A DNA stretch of 64,000 nt from Halictus rubicundus (GCF_050948215.1 NW_027488577.1:1302001-1366000); one strand, 5' to 3'. Shown: positions 53,020 to 64,000, counted from the first letter of the stretch. Program-made: numbers and translations. Notes: generated from the letters alone by a model not told the origin.

Positions 53020-53930
53020 GGATCGGATATGATAGAGGATACGATATTATAGAGGATAGGATAGGATAGGGGATAGGATAGGATGGAGGATAGGATAGGA
53101 TAGAGGATAAGATAGGATAGAGTATAACATAGGGGATTGGATAGGATAGAGGATAGGAGACGATAGAGGATAGGATAGGATTGATGATAGGATAGGAAAG
53201 ATTACAGGATAGGATACAGGATACGATATTATAGAGGATACGATATTATAGAGGATAGGATAGGATAGAGGATAGGATAGGATAGAGGATAGGATAGGAT
53301 AGAGGATAGGATAGGATAGAGGATAGGATAGGATATAGGATAGGATGGAGGATAGGATAGGATAGAGGATAGGATAGGATAGATGATTGGATAGGATAGA
53401 GGATACCAAAGGATAGAGGATAGGATAGGATTGAGGATAGGATAGGAAAGAGGACAGGATAGGATACAGGATACGATATTATAGAGGATACGATATTATA
53501 GAGGATAGGATAGGATAGAGGATAGGATTGGATAGAGGATAGGATAGGATAGAGGATAGGATAGGATAGAGGATAGGATAGGACAGAGGATAGGATAGGA
53601 TAGAGGATAGCATAGGATAGAGGATAGGATACGGATAGAGGATAGGATAGGATAAAGGATAGGATAGAGGATAGGATAGAGGATTGGATAGGATAGAGGA
53701 TATTATAGGATAGAGGATAGGATAGGATAGCGGATAGGATAGTATGGAGTATACGATAGTATTGAGGATAGGATAGGGTTGAGGATAGGATAGGATAGAG
53801 GATAGGATAGGATAGATGATTGGATAGGATAGAGGATAACATAGGGGATTGGATAGGATAGAGGATAGGAGACGATAGAGGATAGGATAGGATTGATGAT
53901 AGGATAGGATAGATGATATTATAGGAAAGA
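53020..53930 (+). repeat. E-type higher-order unit, main array, unit 4, deleted form (911 bp)
   Basis: Marker at 53,020, next at 53,931. It follows the other units up to the second gatgattgg island (about 53,817) and then jumps straight to aacatagggg at about 53,839, where other units have ataccaaagg. In unit 2 the interval between those two points is 50,435 to 51,059, that is 624 bp, and 1,535 minus 911 is also 624. The unit is thus an exact internal deletion derivative. Both break edges sit in the shared gataggatagagga sequence, as expected for unequal exchange. Confidence 0.9.
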
Positions 53931-55465
53931 GGATCGGATATGATAGAGGATACGATATTATAGAGGATAGGATAGGATAGGGGATAGGATAGGATGGAGG
54001 ATAGGATAGGATAGAGGATAAGATAGGATAGAGTATAACATAGGGGATTGGATAGGATAGAGGATAGGAGACGATAGAGGATAGGATAGGATTGATGATA
54101 GGATAGGAAAGATTACAGGATAGGATACAGGATACGATATTATAGAGGATACGATATTATAGAGGATAGGATAGGATAGAGGATAGGATAGGATAGAGGA
54201 TAGGATAGGATAGAGGATAGGATAGGATAGAGGATAGGATAGGATATAGGATAGGATGGAGGATAGGATAGGATAGAGGATAGGATAGGATAGATGATTG
54301 GATAGGATAGAGGATACCAAAGGATAGAGGATAGGATAGGATTGAGGATAGGATAGGAAAGAGGACAGGATAGGATACAGGATACGATATTATAGAGGAT
54401 ACGATATTATAGAGGATAGGATAGGATAGAGGATAGGATTGGATAGAGGATAGGATAGGATAGAGGATAGGATAGGATAGAGGATAGGATAGGACAGAGG
54501 ATAGGATAGGATAGAGGATAGCATAGGATAGAGGATAGGATACGGATAGAGGATAGGATAGGATAAAGGATAGGATAGAGGATAGGATAGAGGATTGGAT
54601 AGGATAGAGGATATTATAGGATAGAGGATAGGATAGGATAGCGGATAGGATAGTATGGAGTATACGATAGTATTGAGGATAGGATAGGGTTGAGGATAGG
54701 ATAGGATAGAGGATAGGATAGGATAGATGATTGGATAGGATAGAGGATACCAAAGGATAGAGGATAGGATAGGATTGAGGATAGGATAGGAAAGAGGACA
54801 GGATAGGATACAGGATACGATATTATAGAGGATACGATATTATAGAGGATAGGATAGGATAGAGGATAGGATTGGATAGAGGATAGGATAGGATAGAGGA
54901 TAGGATAGGATAGTGGATAGGATAGGACAGAGGATAGGATAGGATAGAGGATAGCATAGGATAGAGGATAGGATACGGATAGAGGATAGGATAGGATAAA
55001 GGATAGGATAGAGGATAGGATAGAGGATTGGATAGGATAGAGGATAGGATAGAGAATAGGATAGGATAGAGGATAGGGGATTGGATCGGATACAGGATAG
55101 GAGACGGTAGAGGATTGGATAGGATAGAGGATAGGATAGAGGATAGGATAGAGGATAGGATAGAGGATTGGATAGGATAGAGGATATTATAGGATAGAGG
55201 ATAGGATAGGATAGCGGATAGGATAGGATCGAGTATAGGATAGAATTGAGGATAGGATAGGGTTGAGGATAGGATAGGAAAGAGGATAGGATAGTATAGA
55301 GGATAGGATAGGATAGAGGATATGATAGGATAGAGGATAGCATAGGATAGAGGATAGGATAGGATAGAGGATAACATAGGGGATTGGATAGGATAGAGGA
55401 TAGGAGACGATAGAGGATAGGATAGGATTGATGATAGGATAGGATAGATGATATTATAGGAAAGA
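53931..55465 (+). repeat. E-type higher-order unit, main array, unit 5 (1,535 bp)
   Basis: Marker at 53,931, next at 55,466. It has the same length as unit 2 and, by eye, the same islands in the same places (for example the 49,844 and 54,157 points at equal distances from the markers). This suggests copying of a multi-unit block rather than independent changes. Confidence 0.9.
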
Positions 55466-56700
55466 GGATCGGATATGATAGAGGATACGATATTATAGAG
55501 GATAGGATAGGATATGGGATAGGATAGGATGGAGGATAGGATAGGATAGAGGATAAGATAGGATAGAGTATAACATAGGGGATTGGATAGGATAGAGGAT
55601 AGGAGACGATAGAGGATAGGATAGGATTGATGATAGGATAGGAAAGATTACAGGATAGGATACAGGATACGATATTATAGAGGATACGATATTATAGAGG
55701 ATAGGATAGGATAGAGGATAGGATAGGATAGAGGATAGGATAGGATAGAGGATAGGATAGGATAGAGGATAGGATAGGATAGAGGATAGGATAGGATATA
55801 GGATAGGATGGAGGATAGGATAGGATAGAGGATAGGATAGGATAGATGATTGGATAGGATAGAGGATACCAAAGGATAGAGGATAGGATAGGATTGAGGA
55901 TAGGATAGGAAAGAGGACAGGATAGGATACAGGATACGATATTATAGAGGATACGATATTATAGAGGATAGGATAGGATAGAGGATAGGATTGGATAGAG
56001 GATAGGATAGGATAGAGGATAGGATAGGATAGAGGATAGGATAGGACAGAGGATAGGATAGGATAGAGGATAGCATAGGATAGAGGATAGGATACGGATA
56101 GAGGATAGGATAGGATAAAGGATAGGATAGAGGATAGGATAGAGGATTGGATAGGATAGAGGATATTATAGGATAGAGGATAGGATAGGATAGCGGATAG
56201 GATAGTATGGAGTATACGATAGTATTGAGGATAGGATAGGGTTGAGGATAGGATAGGATAGAGGATAGGATAGGATAGATGATTGGATAGGATAGAGGAT
56301 ACCAAAGGATAGAGGATAGGATAGGATTGAGGATAGGATAGGAAGGAGGACAGGATAGGATACAGGATACGATATTATAGAGGATACGATATTATAGAGG
56401 ATAGGATAGGATAGAGGATAGGATTGGATAGAGGATAGGATAGGATAGAGGATAGGATAGGATAGTGGATAGGATAGGACAGAGGATAGGATAGGATAGA
56501 GGATAGCATAGGATAGAGGATAGGATACGGATAGAGGATAGGATAGGATAAAGGATAGGATAGAGGATAGGATAGAGGATTGGATAGGATAGAGGATATT
56601 ATAGGATAGAGGATAGGATAGGATAGCGGATAGGATAGTATGGAGTATACGATAGTATTGAGGATAGGATAGGGTTGAGGATAGGATAGGATAGAGGATA
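55466..56700 (+). repeat. E-type higher-order unit, main array, unit 6, incomplete
   Basis: The tenth and last ggatcggata/tgatagagg marker in the window is at 55,466. The unit follows the others through the first and second ataccaaagg islands, with a private change (atatggg at about 55,513 where others have ataggggat). It then leaves the pattern near 56,700, where a gagaagatag island leads into the less ordered tail. Confidence 0.82.
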
Positions 56701-59104
56701 GGAGAAGATAGAGGATAGGATAGGATAGAGGATAGGATACGATAGAGGATAGGATAGAGAATAGGATAGGATAGAGGATAGGGGATTGGATCGGATATGG
56801 GATAGGAGACGGTAGAGTATTGGATAGGATAGAGGATATTATAGGATAGAGGATAGGATAGGATTGATGATAGGATAGGAAAGATTACAGGATAGGATAC
56901 AGGATACGATATTATAGAGGATAGGATAGGATAGAGGATAGGATAGGATAGAGGATAGGATAGGATAGAGGATAGGATAGGATATAGGATAGGATAGGAT
57001 AGAGGATAGGATAGGATAGAGGATAGGATAGGATAGATGATTGGATAGGATAGAGGACACCAAAGGATAGAGGATAGGATAGGATTGGGGATAGGATAGG
57101 AAAGAGGACAGGATAGGATACAGGATACGATATTATAGAGGATAGGATAGGATAGAGGATAGGATAGGATAGAGGATAGGATAGGATAGAGGATAGGATA
57201 GGATAGAGGATAGGATAGGATAGAGGATAGGATAGGATATAGGATAGGATAGGATAGAGCATAGGATAGGATAGAGGATAGGATAGGATAGAGGATTGGA
57301 TAGGATAGAGGATAGGATAGGAATGAGGATAGGATAGGAAAGAGGACAGGATAGGATACAGGATACGATATTATAGAGGATACTATATTATAGAGGATAG
57401 GATAGGATAGAGGATAGGATAGGATAGAGGATAGGATAGGATACAGGATAGGATAGGATAGAGGATAGGATAGGATAGAGGATAGGATAGGACAGAGGAT
57501 AGGATAGGATAGAGGATAGGATAGGATAGAGGGTAGGATGGGATAGAGGATAGGATGGGATACAGGATAGGATAGGATAGAGGATAGGATAGGATAGAGG
57601 ATAGGATAGGATAGAGGATAGGATAGGATAGAGGATAGGATAGGATAGAGGATAGGATAGGATAGAGCATAGGATAGGACAGAGGATAGGATAGGATAGA
57701 GGATAGGATATTATAGAGGATAGGATAGGATAGAGGATAGGATATTATAGAGGATAGGATAGGTTAGAGGATAACATAGGGGATTGTATAGCATAGAGCA
57801 TAGGAGACGATAGAGGACAGGATAGGTTTGATGATAGGATAGGAAAGAGGACAGGATAGGATACAGGATACGATATTATAGAGGATACGATATTATAGAG
57901 GATAGGATAGGATAGAGGATAGGATAGGATAGAGGATAAGATATGATAGAGGATAGGATAGGATAGAGGATAGGATAGGATAGAGCAGGATAGGATAGAG
58001 GATAGGATAGAGGATAGGATAGAGGATTGGATAGGATAGAGGATATTATAGGATAGAGGATAGGATAGGATAGCGGATAGGATAGGATAGAGGATAGGAG
58101 AGGATAGAGTATAGGATAGGATATAGGATAGGATAGGATAGAGGATAGGATAGGATAGAGGATAGGATAGGATAGAGGATAGGGCAGGATAGAGGATAGG
58201 ATAGGATAGAGGATAGGATTGGATAAAGGATAGGATAGGATAGAGGATTGGATAGGATAGAGGATAGGAGACGATAGAGGATAGGATAGGATTGATGATA
58301 GGATAGGAAAGATTACAGGATAGGATACAGGATACGATATTATAGAGGATAGGATAGGATAGAGGATAGGATAGGATAGATGATACGATATTATAGAGGA
58401 TACGATATTATAGAGGATAGGATAGGATAGAGGATATTATAGGATAGAGGATAGGATAGGATAGCGGATAGGATAGGATCGAGTATAGGATATAATTGAG
58501 GATAGGATAAGGTTGAGGATTCGATAGGAAAGAGGACAGGATAGGATAGAGGATAGGATAGGATAGAGGATATGATAGGATAGACGATAGCATAGGATAG
58601 AGGATAGGATAGGATAGAGGATAACATAGGGGATTGGATAGGATAGAGGATAGGAGACGATAGAGGATAGGATAGGATTGATGATAGGATAGGAAAGATT
58701 ACAGGATAGGATACAGGATGCGATATTATAGAGGATAGGATAGGATAGAGGATAGGATAGGGTAGAGGATAGGATAGGATAGAGGATAGGATAGGATAGA
58801 GGATAGGATAGGATATAGGATAGGATAGGATAGAGGATAGGATAGGATAGAGGATAGGATAGGATAGAGGATAGGATAGGATAAAGGATAGGGTAGGATA
58901 GAGGATAGGATAGGATAGAGGATAGGATAGGATAGAGGATAGGATAGGATAGAGGATAGGATAGGATAGAGGATAGGATAGGACAGAGGATAGGATAGGA
59001 TAGATGATAGGATAGGATAGAGGATTGGATAGGATAGAGGATACCATAGGATAGAGGATAGGATAGTAAAGAGGACAGGATAGGATACAGGATACGATAT
59101 TATA

Positions 59105-59342
59105 GAGGATAGGATAGGATAGAGGATAGGATAGGATAGAGGATAGGATAGGATAGAGGATAGGATAGGATAGAGGATAGGATAGGATAGAGGATAGGAT
59201 AGGATAGAGGATAGGATAGGATAGAGGATAGGATAGGATAGAGGATAGGATAGGATAGAGGATAGGATAGGATAGAGGATAGGATAGGATAGAGGATAGG
59301 ATAGGATAGAGGATAGGATAGGATAGAGGATAGGATAGGATA
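59105..59342 (+). repeat. Homogeneous run of 14 perfect 17-mers
   Basis: Unit starts step by exactly 17 bp from 59,105 to 59,343, where a gaggataacatagggg island begins. It is the second longest perfect run I found. Confidence 0.87.
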
Positions 59343-60379
59343 GAGGATAACATAGGGGATTGGATAGCATAGAGGATAGGAGACGATAGAGGATAGGATA
59401 GGATAGATGATATTATAGGATACAGGATAGGATAGGATGGAGGATAGGATAGGGTAGAGGATAGGATAGGATAGAGGATAGGATAGGATAGAGGATAGGA
59501 TAGGATATAGGATAGGATAGGATAGAGGATAGGATAGGATAGGGGATAGGATAGGATAGATGATTGGATAGGATAAAGGATACCAAAGGATAGAGAATAG
59601 GATAGGATTGAGTATAGGATAGGAAAGAGGACAGGATAGGATACAGGATACGATATTATAGAGGATACGATATTATAGAGGATAGGATAGGATAGAGGAT
59701 AGGATAGGATAGAGGATAGGATAGGATAGAGGATAGGATAGGACAGAGGATAGGATAGGATACAGGATACGATATTATAGAGGATACGATATTATAGAGG
59801 ATAGGATAGGATAGAGGATAGGATAGGATAAAGGATAGGGTAGGATAGAGGATAGGATAGGATAGAGGATAGGATAGGATAGAGGATAGGATAGGATAGA
59901 GGATAGGATAGGACAGAGGATAGGATAGGATACAGGATACGATATTATAGAGGATACGATATTATAGAGGATAGGATAGGATAGAGGATAGGATGGGATA
60001 AAGGATAGGATAGGATAGATGATAGGATAGGATGGAGGATAGGATAGGATAGAGGATAAGATAGGATAGAGGATAACATAGGGGATTGGATAGGATAGAG
60101 GATAGGAGACGGTAGAGGATTGGATAGGATAGAGGATATTATAGGATAGAGGATAGGATAGGATGGAGGATAGGATAGGATAGAGGATAGGATAGGATAG
60201 AGGATAGGAGACGGTAGAGGATTGGATAGGATAGAGGATACCATAGGATAGAGGATAGGATAGGATAGAGGATAACATAGGGGATTGGATAGGATAGAGG
60301 ATAGGAGACGATAGAGGATAGGATAGGATTGATGATAGGATAGGATAGAGGATAGGATAGGATAGAGGATAGGATAGGA

Positions 60380-61850
60380 TAGAGGATATTATAGGATAGA
60401 GGATGGGATAGGATGGAGGATAGGATAGGATAGAGGATAGGATATAGGATTGGATAGGATTGGATAGGATAGAGGATAGGATAGGATAGAGGATAGGATA
60501 GGATAGAGGATAGGATAGGATAGAGGATAGGATAGGATAGAGGATTGGATAGGATAGAGGATGCGATAGGATAGAGGATAGGATAGGATAGAGGATAGGA
60601 TAGGATAGAGGATAGGACAGGATAGAGGACAGGATAGGATAGAGGATAGGATAGGATTGAGGATAGGATATTAAAGATAACAGGATAGGATACAGGATAC
60701 GATCTTATTGAGGATACGATATTATAGAGGATAGGATAGGATAGAGGATAGGCTAGGATAGAGGATAGGATAGGATAGAGGATAGGATAGGATAGAGGAT
60801 AGGATAGGGTAGAGGATAGGATAGGATAGAGGATAGGATACGGATAGAGGATAGGATAGGATAGAGGATAGGATAGGATACAGGATAGGATAGGATAGAT
60901 GATAGGATAGGATAGAGGATAGGATAGGATAGAGGATAGGATAGGATAGCGGATAGGATAGGACAGAGGATAGGATAGGATAGAGGATAGGATAGGATAG
61001 AGGATAACATAGGGGATTGGATAGCATAGAGGATAGGAGACGATAGAGGATAGGATAGGATAGATGATATTATAGGATACAGGATAGGATAGGATGGAGG
61101 ATAGGATAGGATAGAGGATAGGATATAGGATTGGATAGGATAGAGGATAGGATCGGATAGAGGATAGGATAGGATTGAGGATAGGAGAGGATAGAGCAGA
61201 TGATAGAGCATAGGAAAGAATTGAGGATAGGATAGGATAGAATATAGGATAGGATAGATGATATTATAGGATAGAGGATAGGATAGGATGGAGGATAGGA
61301 TAGGATAGAGGATAGGATATAGGATTGGATAGGATTGGATAGGATAGAGCATAGGATAGGATAGAGGATAGGATAGGATAGAGGATAGGACAGGATAGAG
61401 GATAGGATAGGATAGAGGATAGGATAGGATAGAGGATAGGATAGGATAGAGGATAGGATAGGATAGAGGATAGGATAGGATAGAGGATTGGATTCGATAG
61501 AGGATGCGATAGGATAGAGGATAGGATAGGATAGAGGATAGGATAGGATAGAGGATAGGACAGGATAGAGGACAGGATAGGATAGAGGATAGGATAGGAT
61601 AGAGGATAGCATAGGATTGAGGATAGGATAGGATAGGATAGAGGATAGGATAGGATTGAGGATAGGATAGTAAAGATGACAGGATAGGATACAGGATACG
61701 ATCTTATTGAGGATACGATATTATAGAGGATAGGATAGGATAGAGGATAGGCTAGGATAGAGGATAGGATAGGATAGAGGATAGGATAGGATAGAGGATA
61801 GGATAGGGTAGAGGATAGGATAGGATAGAGGATAGGATACGGATAGAGGA
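60380..61850 (+). repeat. Local ~0.9-1.0 kb duplication in the tail
   Basis: Islands tataggattggataggattgg (60,443 and 61,318), atgcg (60,561 and 61,504) and the private gatcttattg (60,701 and 61,700) recur in the same order. The offsets are 875, 943 and 999 bp. The offset changes are 68 bp (four 17-mers) and 56 bp (three 17-mers plus a pentamer). The two copies run from about 60,380 to 60,850 and from about 61,255 to 61,850. Confidence 0.82.
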
Positions 61851-63829
61851 TAGGATAGAGAATAGGATAGGATAGAGGATAGGGGATTGGATCGGATACA
61901 GGATAGGAGACGGTAGAGGATTGGATACGATAGAGGATATTATAGGATAGAGGATAGGATAGGATGGAGGATAGGATAGGATAGAGGATAAGATAGGATA
62001 GAGGATAGGATAGGATAGAGGATAGGATAGGATAGAGGATAGGATAGCATAGAGGATAGGATACGGATAGAGGATAGGATAGGATAGAGGATAGGATAGA
62101 GGATAGGATAGAGGATTGGATAGGATAGAGGATAGGACAGGATAGAGGATAGGATAGGATAGAGGATAGGATAGGATAGAGGATAGGATAGGATAGAGGA
62201 TAGGATAGGACAGAGGATAGGATAGGATACAGGATACGATATTATAGAGGATACGATATTATAGAGGATAGGACAGGATAGAGGATAGGATAGGATAAAG
62301 GATAGGAGAGGATAGAGGATAGGAGAGGATAGAGTATAGGATAGGATAGAGGATAGGATAGGATAGAGGATAGGATAGGATAGAGGATAAGATAGGATAG
62401 AGGATAGGATGGGATAGAGGATAGGACAGGATAGAGGATATGATAGGATAGAGGATAGGATAGGATAGAGGATAGGATAGGATAGAGGATAGGATAGGAT
62501 AGAGGATAGGATAGGATAGAGGATAGGATACGGATAGAGGATAGGATAGGATAGAGGATAGGATAGAGGATAGGATAGAGGATTGTATAGGATAGAGGAT
62601 AGGATAGGATAGAGGATAGGATAGAGGATAGGATAGAGGATTGTATAGGATAGAGGATATTATAGGATAGAGGATAGGATAGGATAGAGGATAGGATAGT
62701 ATGGAGTATACGATAGAATTGAGGATAGGGTAGGGTTGAGGATAGGATAGGATAGAGGATAGGAGAAGATAGAGGATAGGATAGGATAGAGGATAGGAGA
62801 GGATAGAGGATAGGATAGGATATAGGATAGGATAGGATAGAGGATAGGATAGGATAGGATAGAGGATAGGATAGGATAGAGGATTGGATAGGATAGTGGA
62901 TACCATAGGATAGAGGATAGGATAGGATTGAGGATAGGATAGTAAAGAGGACAGGATAGGATACAGGATTCGATATTATAGAGGATAGGATAGGATAGAG
63001 GATAGGATAGGATAGAGGATAGGATAGGATAGAGGATAGGATAGGATAGAGGATAGGATAGGATAGAGGATAGGATAGGATAGAGGATAGGATAGGACAG
63101 AGGATAGGATACGAATAGAGGATAGGATAGCATAGAGGATAGGATAGAGGACAGGATAGAGGATTGGATAGGATAGAGGATATTATAGGACAGACGATAG
63201 GATAGGATAGCGGATAGGATAGTATGGAGTATACGATAGAATTGAGGATAGGATAGGGTTGAGGATAGGATAGGATAGAGGATAGGAGGAGATACAGGAT
63301 AGGATAGGATAGAGGATAAGATACGATAGAGGATAGGATAGAGAATAGGATAGGATAGAGGATAAGATACGATAGAGGATAGGATAGAGAATAGGATAGG
63401 ATAGAGGATAGGGGATTGGATCGGATACAGGATAGGAGACGGTAGAGGATTGGATAGGATAGAGGATAGGATAGGATAGAGGATATTATGGGATAGAGGA
63501 TAGGATAGGATGGAGGATAGGATAGGATAGAGGATAAGATAGGATAGAGGATAACATAGGGGATTGGATAGGATAGAGGATAGGAGACGATAGAGGACAG
63601 GATAGGTTTGATGATAGGATAGGAAAGAGGACAGGATAGAATACAGGATACGATATTATAGAGGATAGGATAGGATAGAGCAGGATAGGATAGAGAATAG
63701 GATAGAGGATAGGATGGAGGATATGATAGAGGATTGGATAGGATAGAGGATATTATAGGATAGAGGATAGGATAGGATAGCGGATAGGATAGGATGGAGT
63801 ATAGGATAGAATTGAGGATAGGATAGGAT

Positions 63830-64000
63830 AGAGGGTAGGATAGAGGATTGGATAGGATAGAGGATGCGATAGGACAGAGGATAGGATAGGATTAAGGATA
63901 GGATAGGAAAAAGGACAAGATAGGATACAGGATACGATATTATAGAGGATACGATAGCATAGAGGATAGGATAGGATTGAGGATAGGATAGGAAAGAGAA
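63830..64000 (+). repeat. Early-type variant cluster at the window end
   Basis: The last ~170 bp carry gatgcg (63,863), attaagg, gacaagatagg, paired cgata variants with agcatagagg, and gaaagagaa. The same cluster in the same order is found from 4,399, 22,236 and 24,391. The array therefore returns to an early-window type at its right edge and continues beyond the window. Confidence 0.78.

Larger units (their letters stand above)
1..64000 (+). repeat. GA(GGATA)n satellite array spanning the whole window
   Basis: Every line of the window is made of the pentamer GGATA and close variants, in one orientation, with a GA dinucleotide usually after every third pentamer. The dominant unit is the 17-mer GAGGATAGGATAGGATA; units with two or four pentamers (12 and 22 bp) also occur. 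The consensus 17-mer has 7 G, 7 A, 3 T and no C, so the plus strand is strongly purine-rich and almost free of C. I saw no inverted segment, no unique stretch and no interspersed element. The array is cut by both window edges. Satellite DNA of this kind is known from eukaryotic heterochromatin; the species cannot be told from the sequence. What is seen: periodicity, orientation and variants. What is inferred: heterochromatic location. Confidence 0.98.
56700..64000 (+). repeat. Less ordered satellite tail
   Basis: No higher-order unit of kilobase size repeats end to end here. Long stretches are close to consensus 17-mer (57,123-57,240, 57,370-57,700, 58,730-59,345, 62,430-62,530). Variant islands from both the early and E types are mixed: gagcagatgat at about 61,194 and ataccaaagg at about 59,580. 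Three cgatattatag pairs occur close together at about 59,650, 59,770 and 59,940. No gene-like or unique sequence is visible. Confidence 0.8.

Noticed and set aside
1..64000. Telomeric repeat
   Set aside because: GGATA is one substitution from GGTTA (rotation of the insect TTAGG telomere) but GGATA is the consensus everywhere. GGTTA occurs only as rare variants such as taggttagg and taggttatg, and the GA spacer and higher-order units are unlike telomeres.
1..64000. Human-type satellite II/III (GGAAT pentamer)
   Set aside because: The pentamer is GGATA, not a rotation of GGAAT, and the 17-bp GA-phased unit is different. Only the general style, a pentamer satellite, is similar.
1..64000. Transposon or retroelement insertions, rRNA or tRNA genes
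   Set aside because: I saw no stretch departing from the GGATA pattern long enough to hold one, and no terminal repeats or target-site duplications.
1..64000. Inverted repeats or strand switches within the array
   Set aside because: TATCC-rich sequence never appears on the plus strand; the array keeps one orientation throughout.

Overview
The whole 64 kb is satellite DNA. I found no gene, RNA gene, transposon, CRISPR array or unique-sequence anchor. The sequence is built from the pentamer GGATA, and its variants, written in one orientation. The grammar is GA(GGATA)n. n=3 dominates (a 17-mer, GAGGATAGGATAGGATA), n=2 (12-mers) and n=4 (22-mers) form local runs, and point variants are scattered through. 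Both window ends lie inside the array, so its true length is greater than 64 kb. This suggests eukaryotic heterochromatin (centromeric, subtelomeric, sex- or B-chromosome type) from a long-read assembly. No sequence here identifies the species.

Above the 17-mer there is a layered higher-order repeat (HOR) structure. Layout: 1-5,831 mosaic with local duplications; 5,832-14,384 two tandem copies of a ~4.3 kb unit and a truncated third; 15,273-16,313 three short units of 296, 347 and 398 bp start-to-start; 16,314-21,690 a ~2 kb unit family (1,913 bp, 2,092 bp and a third copy); 21,690-25,113 a duplicated block at 2,155 bp spacing; 25,114-28,870 a block that recurs ~10.5 kb downstream; 28,871-33,640 the first cluster of the 'E' HOR; 33,641-34,440 a short segment of the early type; 34,440-41,665 and 42,760-48,680 two near-identical long copies at 8,320 bp spacing, separated by a 1.1 kb piece resembling the 16-23 kb region; 47,734-56,700 the E-unit tandem array (spacings 1,884, 1,535, 1,867, 911, 1,535); 56,700-64,000 a less ordered tail with homogeneous 17-mer runs and a ~1 kb local duplication.

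The minus strand (TATCC-rich) carries many long stop-free stretches, up to ~600 codons, and the plus strand carries none. This is a property of the repeat: the 17-mer and pentamer contain no stop in any minus-strand frame, but put TAG in every plus-strand frame. Copy differences are mostly whole 17-bp units (17, 34, 51 bp) that shift frame, which argues against coding selection. The interesting biology is the array's evolution: nested duplications, unequal-exchange junctions, segments moved between distant parts of the array, strong strand asymmetry, and a repeat whose hypothetical peptide is the same in all three frames.
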